Positions 48,270 to 61,041 of a stretch of 64,000 nucleotides of DNA are shown piece by piece. Both the position numbers and the translations under genes were made by a program. Each line of letters opens with the position of its first letter. Position 1 is the stretch's first letter. Source of the DNA: Acanthaster planci (taxonomy: Eukaryota; Echinodermata; Asteroidea; Valvatida; Acanthasteridae); contig NW_019091402.1 of assembly GCF_001949145.1 (NCBI RefSeq), forward strand, positions 1,530,967-1,594,966. Direction: 5' to 3'. Below the pieces are notes generated by a model. It did not search any database. It saw only the letters and a list, made by a program, of their open reading frames with translations, and was not told the DNA's origin.

Positions 48270-49600
48270 GAACACAAGTTTTGTGTTGTAACCCTTTTCA
48301 ATCCAAAAATGAGGAATGACACCTTGCATTTACCAACCCCCAAAAGTCAGTCCTTGTATGCATGAACCCTTCGGGGTGATCAAACTCAGCTACATATACC
48401 CATCGAAACAATACAGAGCGAGTTACAACTAGGCCTACATGTCAATCAATTGCAGAGATTCCGGAATTCGAATGTTATATTCTAAAAAGAAATGCTTTAG
48501 AAATACGCGATTTCTTTTTCACATACACAACAAGCGAAAAAATAACGAATTTACCTAAACTAGTGCTATGGTTATTTCTTTGGAATGGGGGGATGGTTCC
48601 TTGCCCGGTAAATCTTTTAGTGTTTTCTTGGACATCCGATCCGAATACATGTACTCACTGCTGTTAATAAACAAAGCCTTTGAAGCAAAATGCCAGTTTC
48701 GAAGCTTGGCGGTAATATATTATTGCATGATGTGATACCGGTGTCACGCTAATAAGCGAGTTCAAATTCAATGAGTTTGAGTGAGCATTTTGTTCTCTTG
48801 AGAAAAAAATCTTACAAGGCTACAAATTTGGGCAGTAAATTGAATAATCTTTCAAAACTGATATTTCTCTCAAAGGCAAAAAATAGAGTAGTGGTCGCTA
48901 GAATTGACCACAGACATCACCAAAAGGTATCCTTTATCCTATGCCTTATTGATTAGACTATGCAAGCTCGACAGAACACACTTTTTCTTTTGTGCCCACG
49001 GTTTCATAACATACGCTGAAGCTGTTACGTTTAATCACTTCCCTGTTGTAATGTATTATATTACCGGCATATTCTTCGAACGTGGAATTTTGCTTTAAAA
49101 GCTTCCTTTACGAACAGAGGTGGGTGGACCGATCGGGAGGCAACGTCACGTTTGAGAAAACGTCGAACTGGAAATATACCTTACCGTTTGATACCAAGAA
49201 CCCACGCAAATATTTAGAAAGTCTCGTGGCATAGAACAAATTGTATTTAAAAACAAGTTGTATTATTAAAAACACCCTTTAGTGCTTTTCTTCAGAGTTT
49301 TCTAGAACTGTAATGTAGTAAGTAAAGAAAAGGGAAAGATATTCCGAGAAAACAAGGTTAGGCTATAACGGGCATGAAAACAGATGAACTTGAAGACCTT
49401 CATGACAGTTGAATTGAATGATGTGTAAGTTACTTCGATACAACGAGTCAGTTTGAATGGATAATTCAAAACTACAAGCACGAAAAAAGGACCGCTCACA
49501 GCGTTTGGGAATGGGCGAGATCGCCATGTTGAAATACCGAGCCGACTTCCTATGTTGGTCTCAGTCTGATTATAACACCATTCGCGAAACTAACAGTGGA
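48270..49600. other. No recognised gene
   Basis: Intergenic sequence between unit 2 and ENPP-D. 48660-48775 contains a half copy of the foldback family seen at 53901-54178 (AAGCAAAATGCC, TAATATATTATTGCATGATG, CTAATAAGCGAG). Confidence 0.5.
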
Positions 49601-49625
49601 TCTGCAAAATCTATCTCCAAATTAA

Positions 49626-52600
49626 TTATTTGGATATAAGTACAAATGAGGTGAAAACTGATGTCAACATGGCGACACCCAATGAACGGAAAGTAGAGGC
49701 GCTGCCGGAGCCGTCGTCAAAGAGATCCTTGTAGTTCTCACGGGAACCATTGTTAGGTGCCGGCTCCAAACCGAGAAGGTCGCAGATCATCGGGTAGATA
49801 TTGACCTATGGGTAACGAGCACTTAAAGAAATGAATGGCCCAAATCACTTCATAAAAATATGAAAATTTAATAATGAATGATAAAGACAAATAAAAATAA
49901 GAAATCAACACAAACAACATAAACAAAACAAATCACCACAGCGAGAATTAAATTTCGTGTAACATGTCTTATCTTTTGCAACTCGTTTGTTCTATTTATT
50001 TTGCTTTTCTGAAGATCAAGAGAGTTTGTATTACCCAGCAACCTATTCATATACGAAACCAGAGATTGAGATATTATTCCAGAAATATCCATCTCCATGA
50101 TCACACGTGCGTGATTCATCTACACAGACTTATCTATATCTTACCGATTCAAAGTGCTCACTTCTGAACCCCTTCTTGAAGCTAGGCCCCTGGGCGTAGA
50201 AAATAGATCTCATTTCAGGATTTTGGTTGTCATAGCCGTGGTCAGCTGCCAAGAAGAAGCTGCTTTCCGTTTTCCTCTAGCAGAAAAGAGAGAAAAAAAT
50301 TGAGCTAAATACCTAAACTTTTTTTGAGATTTTTCTCTTCTTTGGTAATTCATTATTGTATAAGTATATAGCAATAAATTAGAAGTTAACCCTTTTTCAT
50401 ATCTGTTTTTCAGTCGGTAATTCTGGGTTCATTATATGTACAGAAAAGCCAATGGAATGAATTATGTTTTCCCCAGACGAAATCACAGCAACAGCGTCCT
50501 CAGTTGCCGAGAAAAGCATAGATGATTTTCCATGTTCAGAAAAGTGCACATTCAGCACATGAAACCTGTTACAAATGACAAATAGTTATATACACTGACG
50601 AAAAATATTAAATTGTAGACAGGTTATGTTCTGTGAAAAATCCATTGCGGCTATACTTTAACCTTTCGTAGTGGCGTTTTGTTCAATAGTCTGATCGACA
50701 AGTTTGAGAGCATGAACACGCTGTGACTATAAAAATCCCAGTTAGTGGACTCGAGTAAAACTTGGTTTACTCACAGGAGATGTCTTTATGCATTAAGATT
50801 GGCCACTGAATAGCGAAAATTAGGAAACGCAATGATCATCGTCTGTAAGGAGATTAGGACAAACTAATTCATCCATCACTCAAATAATAAGTCAACATCG
50901 ATATTCAACTTCTTGGACCTCACCTCCGGTACGCTCTTCGGCTCAACGTCATTCAAAAAGTAATCAGAATTCAGCATTAGCAAAATACTCACAAAAAGAT
51001 TTTCAAACACGCACGCTACTCTGGAATTACTTTCTTTAAACGGCATTCAGGTTTGAATTCTGAAGCCTGTTTTTTCTAGAAATCGCAATTTTCACAAACT
51101 GAAGATATGCTCTTGTAACTTACTGAAAATAGATACCAATTGGAGTCCACGTGGCCCAGGAGTTTCATAATCCTGTCGCTACTGGCGTAGTGGAAACGAG
51201 TGGGGAAATCCAATTTCTTATAGACATTCAGCTGCGGATGGGCGTTCACCAAGGCATTGTAAAGCTGATACAAGAGAGGAAAGGGAGGGAACTAAAAAAT
51301 TGTAGGTTTAACGTTAAAAGAACCAGGTTTTTTTGGCCGATCTCACTGTGCCGGGGGATGCGGATTCCGCCCCATAAGAACTCAGCTGTGCCGCTCCAGA
51401 TTTCGGGAAACTTGATATGCATGTACGGGCACGCCTCTATGCCTTCGTTCTTATGGTCATTTGAAGTTCATGGCTACAAGCGCACCAGTACACCTGCTTT
51501 GAGCACCGCCGTGGAGCATACACCGTTCCTTTTTTGGCTGTCCCGTCTCGGGAAAATGCGCTCTGCGCGCGCGAGAACAGTATGTTCAATTTTGGCCACA
51601 GTGGCGCAAAAATGACCGCGTTAGAGTTACTCTAAGAGTTACTCGTTTTAGAGTTACTCTAAAAACTCATTAGGGTTGAACTCCTGAAGAAAATGCACTG
51701 CGGTGATATTGCAAAAAAATTCGAGGGGCGGGTTCCACCTTGCAGGGTTCCTGCAGTCTGGAAAAGTCATGGAAATTTGTTTTTCCTTTTTCAGGCCTAA
51801 AAAAGTCATGGGATTTTGTAAAAATTACAAAGGTTATGGAAAAGTCATGGAATTTTGTCATGGAAGTCATAAAACACTGTGTGATTTCTATTATCAGCAA
51901 TAAGCGCATAAAATCTGTGATTGTATTTGCAACCTAAAAGGTCGAATTGTCCATGAAATTGCGCTATTTGGTTATGGATTTTTATTATTTGGTCGTGGAA
52001 AAGTCATGGAAAAGTTATGGAATTTAATTGTCCTTTAGGTGCAGGAACCCTGACCCCGGTCCTTTTAGGGTTAAAAGCCGATGCTGAATGGGTCATAAAA
52101 TTCATTGCAAGGAATAGTCAAACGGACGACGGTTGTGCAGGTTACGATGCAGAATTAACCAAAGCGCTTGTAAAAGCAAAAAAGGACCACAACAGAATGT
52201 CACTTTGCCCTGATAAAGGTATTCAAGGCTTGCACCTATTATTAAATTATCTTTCACACAGGAAACTCTGAAAATGCGATCGAAAGAAATGGAAATTGAT
52301 TTGCACCAGGGAATAAATTAATGCCACGTTACAGAGTTGATTGTCCATATAAGGGAAAGGTTACCACGGAAGTGTCATTAAGGGTAAATTATGAATTCTT
52401 TTGTCCCAGTCATTTTTATCGCAAGGTTAAGGATATAGCAAGGAAATTTGGATGGTCCCTTTCAATTGTGTTACAACTCGTTCATCGTAAACTAGCACAG
52501 AATTTGGATACAATAGAACAATTCAAAATCGTTCTTGAACTGGTAATGGATTCCTAGGTACTACTCACTGTATCGAGCTTCCCTTCAACTGGCTCAATCT

Positions 52601-55364
52601 GGAACGTGTTCCCGTAGTCGAGAAGTCCCATTTGAATGTCGCTAGCGTTGATGTAATCATACAGCTCAACATAGCGCCTAGGGTCGATGTTTACGTGTCC
52701 ATGGTCACTCGTCACTATGACGTCAAGCGTGTCCTCCAATCCCATCTCTCGGCTCTTCTCAAAGAGATACTTCACGTCTTTGTCAACTTCGTGCATCTTG
52801 GCCGTGGCAGTCGCGCTGCCGATGCCCTCGCCGTGTAAAGCACTGTCTGGTTGGCCCGAGTACACGAGCACTAAGTCCATGTCGTCATTCTTCAACCAAT
52901 CCAAACCGATGTCTATCAGCCCCTTGAGCGGATACTGACCGAGCTGCTGCCAAGGCACACCGGGGGAGTTCTTGGTGGGCCGGATGCCCTGGATGGCCAC
53001 GTTCCCTCCAGGGTACTGGACAGTGCCGGCCTTGAGGCCGTGCTTGATCGCCGTCACCCATATGGGTTCTACTCCCGGGGAATTGAACCAGTCGGTGATG
53101 TTGAGGGTCTCGTAGAATGTCTTTGCCTTGTATCCAGTCGAGAGGTTATAGTATTTGTTGAAGGTGATCCCGTGGCTCTCCGGGTACAGCCCTGGACGCA
53201 AAGCAGGGTATCAGTTGGATTAAGCACAAGGTTGACAAAGTTGACGTGAAACTCTACAAATAATGTATCATATGCGGGACAGCCACGAGTCATCTTGTCG
53301 TTGGAACGACGCCATAATATTTTTTGGCCATATTATGACACACGATGCGTCGTATAAAAATGTTTTGAACGGTTTATCGTCCGGCAGTTGATGACTGTTG
53401 TTCGTCTATCTTATGCCGGGTTGGATAACTGCTATGCTGACACGCACTTGCAAAGAAATCAGAGTTTGTCAGCTTTTCTGCTGTGCTCAATGGTTCGAAA
53501 TTCCCGATACTTGACTTTATCTATATTGCTTTGATCTGTCCTTATGTGTTGCGATGTGTTCTGACTTGTTATACAGTTATGCAGAAACACATGAACGACT
53601 GTATCGAAGTTGTATGTCATGGGTTTCATTTCTAAATACCGGTACTTTCCTGCAATTACAGGGCCTCTAAAAGTTGAAATGGATCCTGGGGATAATTTTG
53701 AGGCAAGACCCTTGCTCTTTCTATAACCACACCACCGTTGTAACTGCCAACCTTTTATTAACCCAGCCAGGGATAAATTCTCCAAATTTAATATGATTTT
53801 AAGCACATTCTTGCGAGTTACGGACTAATCGTCTTTACATAAAGACTCTGAACGATATGTTTACGCTGTTTCCGTCGATCTACACTCGCATAGCACCCAC
53901 ATCCGACTACCCACAGCTACTTATAAATGAGGCCTGTGCAGCAAAATAGCATGCAAGGCTTGTGATGCTATTATATTACTGTGTGATGCAATACAGTAGC
54001 ACACTTATAAGTGAGGCTAGTCAGCGTCAAGAAAATTTGCAAGCAAAAGGCTCGAACAAGCCTCACTTATAGGTTTGCCTACTGTATTGAATCAAACGAT
54101 AATATATTAGCATCACAGTTAGAACCTGGCTATTTTGCTGCACAGGCCTCACTTATAAGTAGCGGTGGGTAGTCGGATCAGGTGCGCATATTGCAGATTG
54201 AAGAAACCTGTAAACTATCAGTAGCCTCGGAGATACAGTCTTCCAAAGTAAATGCTTCCGAGGCATTAATCCCCATTTAAACACTCACTCTCTGTAACTT
54301 TCGTGATATCGCAAGTTAAACGTATGTCTGCAGGATAAAAGACCTGTTGTCAGAATTGGACAAAGCCTTTCAAACATAATGATAAGAGTAATGTTCTACT
54401 TTGCTATCTGGTGGCTGTCAGTAGGCCTACATAGATGACACACTCTAGCCACCGTAGACATGCATGATTGAAACTTGTCATACTGATATATTGTCCGTGT
54501 AGCAGAGTGATCGTTTTATTGAGAACAAAATATCGCTTGACTTCACCACCCGCTCATGTGGACGAAGTTGTGATGCATTTGTAAATACCTGTGACTATGG
54601 TGTACATGCAAGGCATAGACAGTGTGATGTAGGCGGGTGTAAGCCACTCAGCCCTGACGCCGTTCATTTCCATGGATTTAAGTCCCGGAAGTGGCTCGCC
54701 GTATAGGTCAGAACGCATGCCATCGAGAAGCAGCAACAAGACCTTTGACCTCGATGAGGAGTCCTGCAATATGAGAAACGTTTAAACCATTTTCTTTAAT
54801 AGCCAGTCAGGACTCTACGAAATTAGTTATCACGAAATGCCATTTTGGACAGGAATAAACTCTTATCATGTACACAAATTGCAATTTCAAAATTTGCCTG
54901 TTCTGTTTTTTCACAAAGTAAAAACGATTGGATTTACTGTTTCAAATGTGGTTTATCCCAAATGTTATTTTTGAAAAAAACAAACAAAAACAAAACAGAA
55001 AAGAAAACAATACAAACAAAAACAATAACATGGATGTGGACAGACTCGGTTGGATTAACGATCTAATTTATCATGAGGAGGACTGACACAACCTTTTTGT
55101 ACAAGAGTTGAATTTTTCTAATCATTACATTAAATTTTTCTGGCATTCTCTTTATTATTATTCATACGAAACGCTAATGGCTGCAAAACACTACATGGAT
55201 TCCAACCAAACCTCCTAAAAGTGTATTACCAAAGGGGACAAACAAACATTCTGCTGTTTCTTTGAAGTAATAGTGAGACGTCACTGTACCGATGTGTGTT
55301 TGGCACCAGCAGGAAATCCCAACACCAAGACAAGCGCCATCACACTAAAATATGCCATCTTCAT
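49626..55364 (-). CDS. ENPP-D: ENPP6-like ectophosphodiesterase, complete
   Basis: Six exons right to left: 55290-55364, 54589-54763, 52569-53191, 51124-51264, 50145-50276, 49626-49805. GT-AG throughout, phases 0,1,0,0,0, total 1326 bases (441 aa). Signal peptide from MKMAYFSVMALVLVLG. Ligands: Asp39 (LLDGMRSD), Asp199 and His203 (QPDSALHGEG), Asp246-His247 (TSDHGHV), His351 (AADHGYDN). Nucleophile Ser74 in ITLSMPCM; the usual Asn position is Cys77. The end (GSGSAS, then a ~17-residue hydrophobic tail finishing VLISK) is a good GPI-anchor signal. The middle exon is unsplit, as in ENPP-A, whereas B and C have an intron there. More diverged than B/C, so an older member. Likely a cell-surface phosphodiesterase; substrate unknown. 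Confidence 0.94.
51744..52051. mobile_element. MITE with AAGTCATGGA repeats, in ENPP-D intron
   Basis: Termini AGGGTTCCTGCA (51744-51755) and TGCAGGAACCCT (52040-52051) are exact inverses. Interior is built of repeated GGAAAAGTCATGGAAATTT-like units. No coding sequence. Confidence 0.72.
53901..54178. mobile_element. Foldback element, 278 bp
   Basis: Two ~120-base inverted arms (53901-54018 and 54059-54178) beginning ATCCGACTACCCAC and ending GTGGGTAGTCGGAT, with a 40-base centre. Internal palindromic tags CACTTATAAGTGAGGC and GCAAAATAGC. Lies in the ENPP-D intron between exons 2 and 3. Half copies near 39710-39780, 47620-47700 and 48660-48775. Confidence 0.85.
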
Positions 55365-55399
55365 CGTGAAGTTTACCTTCAAAAACAAAAGGGTCAAGA

Positions 55400-57700
55400 T
55401 AATGAATTTGAAAATGTACGCAAGTGGGATTAAACGTTTGACGGCTTATACATGTATTTCCGGAAATCGCCAAATGTATAAGCCAACCTTCAGCAAAGCC
55501 GAGTCAAATTTTTCCCGACTTAATTCAGAATCCTTTCTACAAACCGTCACAAGGGGGTGGTAAACTCATTTAGACAATCAATTCACTGGAACGGTTGTCT
55601 GAACTGTTGTTATGGCGAAATATGTATAATGCAATGTAACACTGAGACATTTCCGTTGTAAATCGTCGAAGCGTTTCGGAATTTGGTTTCCCAGAGTATT
55701 TTACACATTATACCCTTAGGCCTAGCGCGACCCACCTAGCTTGTGAAACCGTCTTTTGAAATCGTGTACCCAACCTTGAATTTTCTTTTACAAAGTAAGC
55801 TGCCCAAAACGCCTATTTATACATGTTTATGGCAAATGCTGCCTTCCATAACACCATACAAAAGGATCACGTATATTAGGACACGACTCCGCTATGAAGT
55901 TTGGCGCTTAGCCCAACTGCCATGCTATTGAAGTGCTGCAATCCCACTTTTTTATTTACGTTCTGCTTGGAACGGCAGTTGGGCGTTGTACATGTATAAT
56001 AACCCAAGCCTTCGCAGTAATACGCGACAGCCCCAACTGCTCGTCGAGTCGTACTGTCGCCTATTCCTATTATGAAGTCATGATACAGAATCCCTGCTAT
56101 CACGCCGTTACATCGACCCAACGTGTCGTGCTCTCGCTGTCGCCTTATTACCGGTGGAAATAGAGGCCACCCTTAACGAGACGGAGCTCGGTTCCCGTAT
56201 ACCAAAAGATACCATCACATGATCACATCTTGTAGACCCTATACACCATGTGCAAGCACACTATGTTTTTCCATGACTTGTGATATTCGCCCTCTTTTGG
56301 TCTGGATGATCAGCAGCCCCTCTTAAGGTACGACGGCACGATACGACGGACTCTGATGACACGATGCAACAGTACAACACAACGACACGACGGCACGACG
56401 CGACGGCACGACATCAGGACGAGACAACACAACGGAAGGACAGAATGGCCTAACCCACACCGTGTAAAACCATGCAATGACAGAGATGGCACGATGTGAC
56501 AATATGACGACGCGACGCATTTTGCCGTCAGTAGAGTAACGTATGTAATTATTAGCCTTGACGAACGGGCTCATGAAAATGCTTTGTAATTTCTAAATTT
56601 TGACTATCGCTTCGGCTTTTTTTAAATCTAATTTTTAAAACTTAAAACAGGAACGTAGGAAACGTGGTAGCTGTTAATGTTGGAATGAGCAGTAAGACAA
56701 GATGACAAGTGTTCTGTCCGTGCATGACTCTGGGTGCTGAGTCTTGATTTCAGAATCCTGGAAAACAGCACTATTGAGATCAGGTAAAAAAAAAGACCAT
56801 TCCATCGAAAACTTGAAGGCAGTGTCATTTACTGATAAGTTGGTATCATAAACAATACACCGACTGCGTCCGCTAAATCACGTGACCTTTGAGTGGGTAT
56901 CGACCAAAAAGTGACGTGTGTTTTGAGTGTTGTTTACAAAATAGCAAAGTGACAGTATACATATAGTTCCCAGCACAGCAGTAGGACGAGTGCAGTACCT
57001 ACTGTGGGCTTTATATTTAGTATGATATGAGACACTTTGCTTGTGGTGGACGCTGTGTTAATTAGTATTTAATACCGACAGGTCACGTGACTGAGCGGGC
57101 GCAATCAGTCTATTCTGCGGTAAACTTGATGTACAAAATAGTTTCCCCAAAGCACCTGCCTTTACCGCCTGCCAAGTACAAGCATTCAGCATAGCACGCC
57201 ATGCCCTTGGAGCCGTTGGCACGGCGGGAGTTCTTGTCGGGTTTGATAAAGTGTTGCTGAACTCTCAAACGTGTCCGAATGACGTAACACGATCAGATAA
57301 ACTTACCGTAAGTTTGGCCTTTAGTTGCTTGAACTGGGTAAGAATGCTCACCTATAACCACTCAAGACTTTCTGCAGTCCTGTTTAGCGATGAGTGGAGT
57401 TGAACCCCGTCCGAAACAATGCCGACAAATTTTCTCAGCTTTGAAAGGTGTCCGAATACATGTACATACTGCCTTTCTGAGCAAAGTGCGTGGCAAAATG
57501 ACGCAGTTAGCCTTGACACAACAATGGATTTAACGAAGTGGGAAAAGTGAATGTATAGCTAGACTTTGGTTTCAATACCTGTGACTTTGAAATCTGGGTC
57601 TACATACAATTTTACACACCGTAGACGAGTTCACGTCTGTGAGCTGCCACAAATACACGATACGAATGATTTCTCTCTCTGTTTTTCAGCGTCGAAATAC
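55400..57700. other. Intergenic region upstream of ENPP-D
   Basis: No gene recognised. 56330-56525 is low-complexity, built of CGACGGCACGA- and CACGAC-like units on the plus strand. The ENPP-D promoter should lie just above 55364, but I see no clear TATA box. Confidence 0.5.
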
Positions 57701-57716
57701 GGGCGATATTCGCAAA

Positions 57717-57868
57717 AGTGCGCCTCTAAGAGATTGCAACGCGGCGTTGGCCAATTATAGGCCAATCATAATGCGCGAATTCTGTCGACCGTTTTCAAAC
57801 GCCCACTGGGTCGACCGATTTCTCGCATTGTGATTGGCCAACGCGTTGCAAACTCTTGGAGGTGCACT
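57717..57868. mobile_element. Foldback MITE, 152 bp
   Basis: Arms 57717-57790 and 57809-57868: AGTGCGCCTCTAAGAGATTG pairs with CAAACTCTTGGAGGTGCACT, and GGCGTTGGCCAAT and GTCGACC are mirrored. Loop about 18 bases. Confidence 0.8.
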
Positions 57869-58114
57869 ATTGTGAAATGTTTACTTCGTCAAGAAGAATT
57901 TCTCTTGCTTTGCATTTATTCGTTGCAAAATCTGGTGATAACATTTTGAAAAAATGGACACAAATTGAGATGTTTGGCTAGTCTAGCGTCGTTCAAGGAG
58001 GCTATTCATCCATATCGATCCCTCTTTATAATTGATCTCGTCGTTGTCCCCATAGTGGCTTCACAAGTGCTTTAATACTCCACTGCAAAGATGCAGTAGT
58101 AAGTGGTGAGTGCC

Positions 58115-58395
58115 ACTGCACAATGGAGTCGGGTTGGTGTAGAGGTTCTTTCCTCGCATTCCACCTCTGCTGTCCGAGTTCGATTCCTGGCTCGGTCCAC
58201 ATGTGGATTGGGTTTTCACTCCCAACCTGATTCTGTGGGTTTTACCCAGAGTATTCCTCTGGGGGTTTCCTCCCACCTCAAACACTGTAACTGCTTCTCA
58301 CTGTCTCTACGTGTTTCTTCAGGCTTGCGAGCCACGGGTGCTTTGGGGGAATCCTCGAAGTCATTACCAGAAATAGGCCTAAATAATTAATAACA
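58115..58395 (+). mobile_element. tRNA-derived SINE
   Basis: Pol III-type promoter boxes are visible: A box-like TTGGTGTAGAGG (58135-58145) and B box GAGTTCGATTC (58176-58186). Body includes GTGGGTTTTACCCAGAGTAT and GGTTTCCTCCCAC, a block I recall from several animal SINEs. Ends AT-rich (AAATAATTAATAA). Exact ends uncertain. Confidence 0.75.
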
Positions 58396-58461
58396 GGGTT
58401 ACGACCAATGAGACCCGCTTTGAAAAAGGGCTCTAGTTACATCGTCACTATTGGAGGTTTG

Positions 58462-58558
58462 GTGGACACAAGAGGAGGGCGCTATTTGGTTGGGGTGACA
58501 TCTTTAGCGTTTACTCCAAATTTACCCACTTCAAAGAGCGCCCTCCTATTGTATCCAC
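58462..58558. mobile_element. Foldback MITE, 97 bp
   Basis: GTGGACACAAGAGGAGGGCG (58462 on) pairs with CGCCCTCCTATTGTATCCAC (to 58558), two mismatches. Confidence 0.75.
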
Positions 58559-58599
58559 TATGCTTTAGAAAGGCTGACTATCAGCAGAAACGTGCTCAC

Positions 58600-60700
58600 C
58601 GAGAACGAGGCCCGCGCGATCCAAAGCCTTGAAGTCATTCAGGTGTATCAGTGATTTGCTGTCTTTCGGGACACTCCGAGGCTGAACTGTTGTCGGAGAG
58701 GAGCTTATTTTGTTTCGGGGTGGGCGGGGCCGGGGAGGGATTACAAACCACAAGCACCTCCTGTGTACATGTAGTTCTTTCACCACTAGGAAAGAATAAA
58801 AGCCATTTCATGTAGCTAGAACAGTTCCTCCTTTGTCGGCCCACTGGGGAGGAAACACAGACCGACCGGTCTACCTCCTGGAGATTGGTATCTGGGCCAT
58901 TATTTCTACCGGGGAAAACTACCAGGGGTTGGGCGTTTCATACCTGGTCTGTGCTCGGTTGCTGCCCCTAGTGAGCATAAGGTTTCAACAGGTGCAGTGG
59001 TTCAGGATCCCTGTTGTTTGTAACTACAGCAAGTACCTGAACCAAGTTTAAGCACTACCCCTACGCTGAATAAGTTGCAGTTCCATGAAGTGTACTTTTG
59101 TTACCCAACCGCGGTATTCAGTTTGTTTGTTGTCGGGGCATGGGAATCAAAGTTCTCGTTATCGTCATTTTTTCTGATGTAACCGACTCCATTTAATGCA
59201 AGAACTCACCAGTGTCCCCCAAACTATCGCACTTTTAGATGTAACAGCGCCATCCTTTCTTCCCCAATCTCATTCAGTCAACTCCAGTACCGAAGTCATG
59301 AAAGCCTGTGTAAAACGCCGGTGATTCTGAGATATCTGTCGCCCAGTGCCGGGATCGTTGCCACTACCCAAACAAATTATATGGGGTGTGTTTGTGTATC
59401 CCGAAAGCAAACATTATCGAGGACACGACCCACGCTCCGCTGGGTCAATAATGCATACAGAAACCTCGACAACAAATATTTACAAAATTTTTCAAGCTTA
59501 TTTTTAGTCCCCTCCGAGACCGTGACGAACTCAAGCCAGCTTGTTCAATTCATTTTTTTAAAAACCACACTAACTCAGCATTCACTGTGTTTAACATAAT
59601 TTTGGCGGTGCTGTTGCAAAGTTGCAGGCGTCTACATCAGTGGGATCATACACGGACGGGTCATCATTCAACCCAAAAATCTCAAAAAAGAAAACAAGAA
59701 TAATTCACGATAAAACTGCTCTGCTTCCAATATTTCCTCTCATTTACTCTCTTTTACATATGTACAATAAATATTTCACCAATGCCTTTGCAAAATCAAT
59801 ACTCAAACAAAATAAATAAAAGCCTTGACATTAGAATATCTATAAATCTTCTCAGGAAATCTCAAACACAAAATACTGGAGATTCATAGTTTAAAAACAC
59901 ACGTCAACAGGGTTTTACCATAAGTTATCTTTAATTGTGCACCAAGCACAACTTTTCAGTAAATAGAAACATATACACGTATCTGCCAACTGTGGTCTGA
60001 AACTCTGGGCACTGTGAAATGACAAGATTAGACTGGCTCCTGTAAGCATCAGCAAGTGCGAGCAGATATGACCAGCGTCAACACCACACAATGTCAAACT
60101 GTGTTCTAAAGCTTCAAAAAAGGGAATCACTGGATTTAGTAGACTTTCGGTTATCCTAATTACGCAAGAGGGTAAATGTACATTTACATGTACATCCACC
60201 TTCCTGCAGGAAAATGACATGTTTTTCACATAGAGTGGAGGCTGCCATCTTTCTTTTAATGATCCACTGTACGGAAAATTGACTGCTGCTACGTTGGGCT
60301 GCACATGTGGCACAGTCAATGTTTAAACTTGCCAACAATTTCAACTCAAAATATCCTTTGAAATAAATGGCAGAAACTGAGTTATATTTGGAAGTCCCAT
60401 CTATATTTTAAACTCATTATTTACCCATCGAAATGCTTGTACATGTTGATGTTTGCTGATGTACCCTGATGCTAAATAGCATGATCCAATACAAACAGCC
60501 CCTTTTTAAGTTCTACGTTAGCAAAGCAACACCAATGCTGATTTCTCTGGGGGGTGTCTTCATACTTGAAGCCTCCTTCAAAGATTGATCTCTGCTGCAA
60601 AACGGGCAGAAGACATCAGCCAAGTTCAACACAGGGTCGCCTCCACAGACTTGACTTTTGTGTCATCTGCAGCTGTGAACATGTTGACACGGACCAGTGA
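58600..60700. other. No recognised gene; far 3' side of Kelch gene
   Basis: Short frames only. Part may be long 3' UTR of the Kelch gene if the first poly(A) signal is not used. Confidence 0.4.
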
Positions 60701-60747
60701 AAATGTCACAGAAAACCACACTAGCTTTAGATGTGAACTGAATAGAC

Positions 60748-60753
60748 TTTATT
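60748..60753 (-). promoter_or_regulatory. Candidate poly(A) signal of Kelch gene
   Basis: AATAAA on the minus strand 289 bases past the stop at 61042. Confidence 0.5.
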
Positions 60754-61041
60754 CTTGGGGCTGGCCTTATTGAAATCAAGAGCTGATTCTTTTTTTAATG
60801 TTGAAAGTAAAAGCAAAAAAATGTAATTTCACTATAAATTGATACCTCTCTACTCTGATCAACAAAATTCATGATTGAACACACAAAATATACCTTGGTG
60901 TTTAAAGCCAGATTTGGAAAAATACTGAAAGGGAATGCAAGGAAATCATAAAGAACAGTCTGGCGCCATCCTAATCGATAGTCTGCAATTTATAAAACAG
61001 ATTCGGGGAATAAGATCAAATAAAGTCAACAAACTGCACTG

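Noticed and set aside
59915-60319. 134-residue minus frame downstream of the Kelch gene
   Set aside because: No domain, no splice context; likely chance or long 3' UTR.
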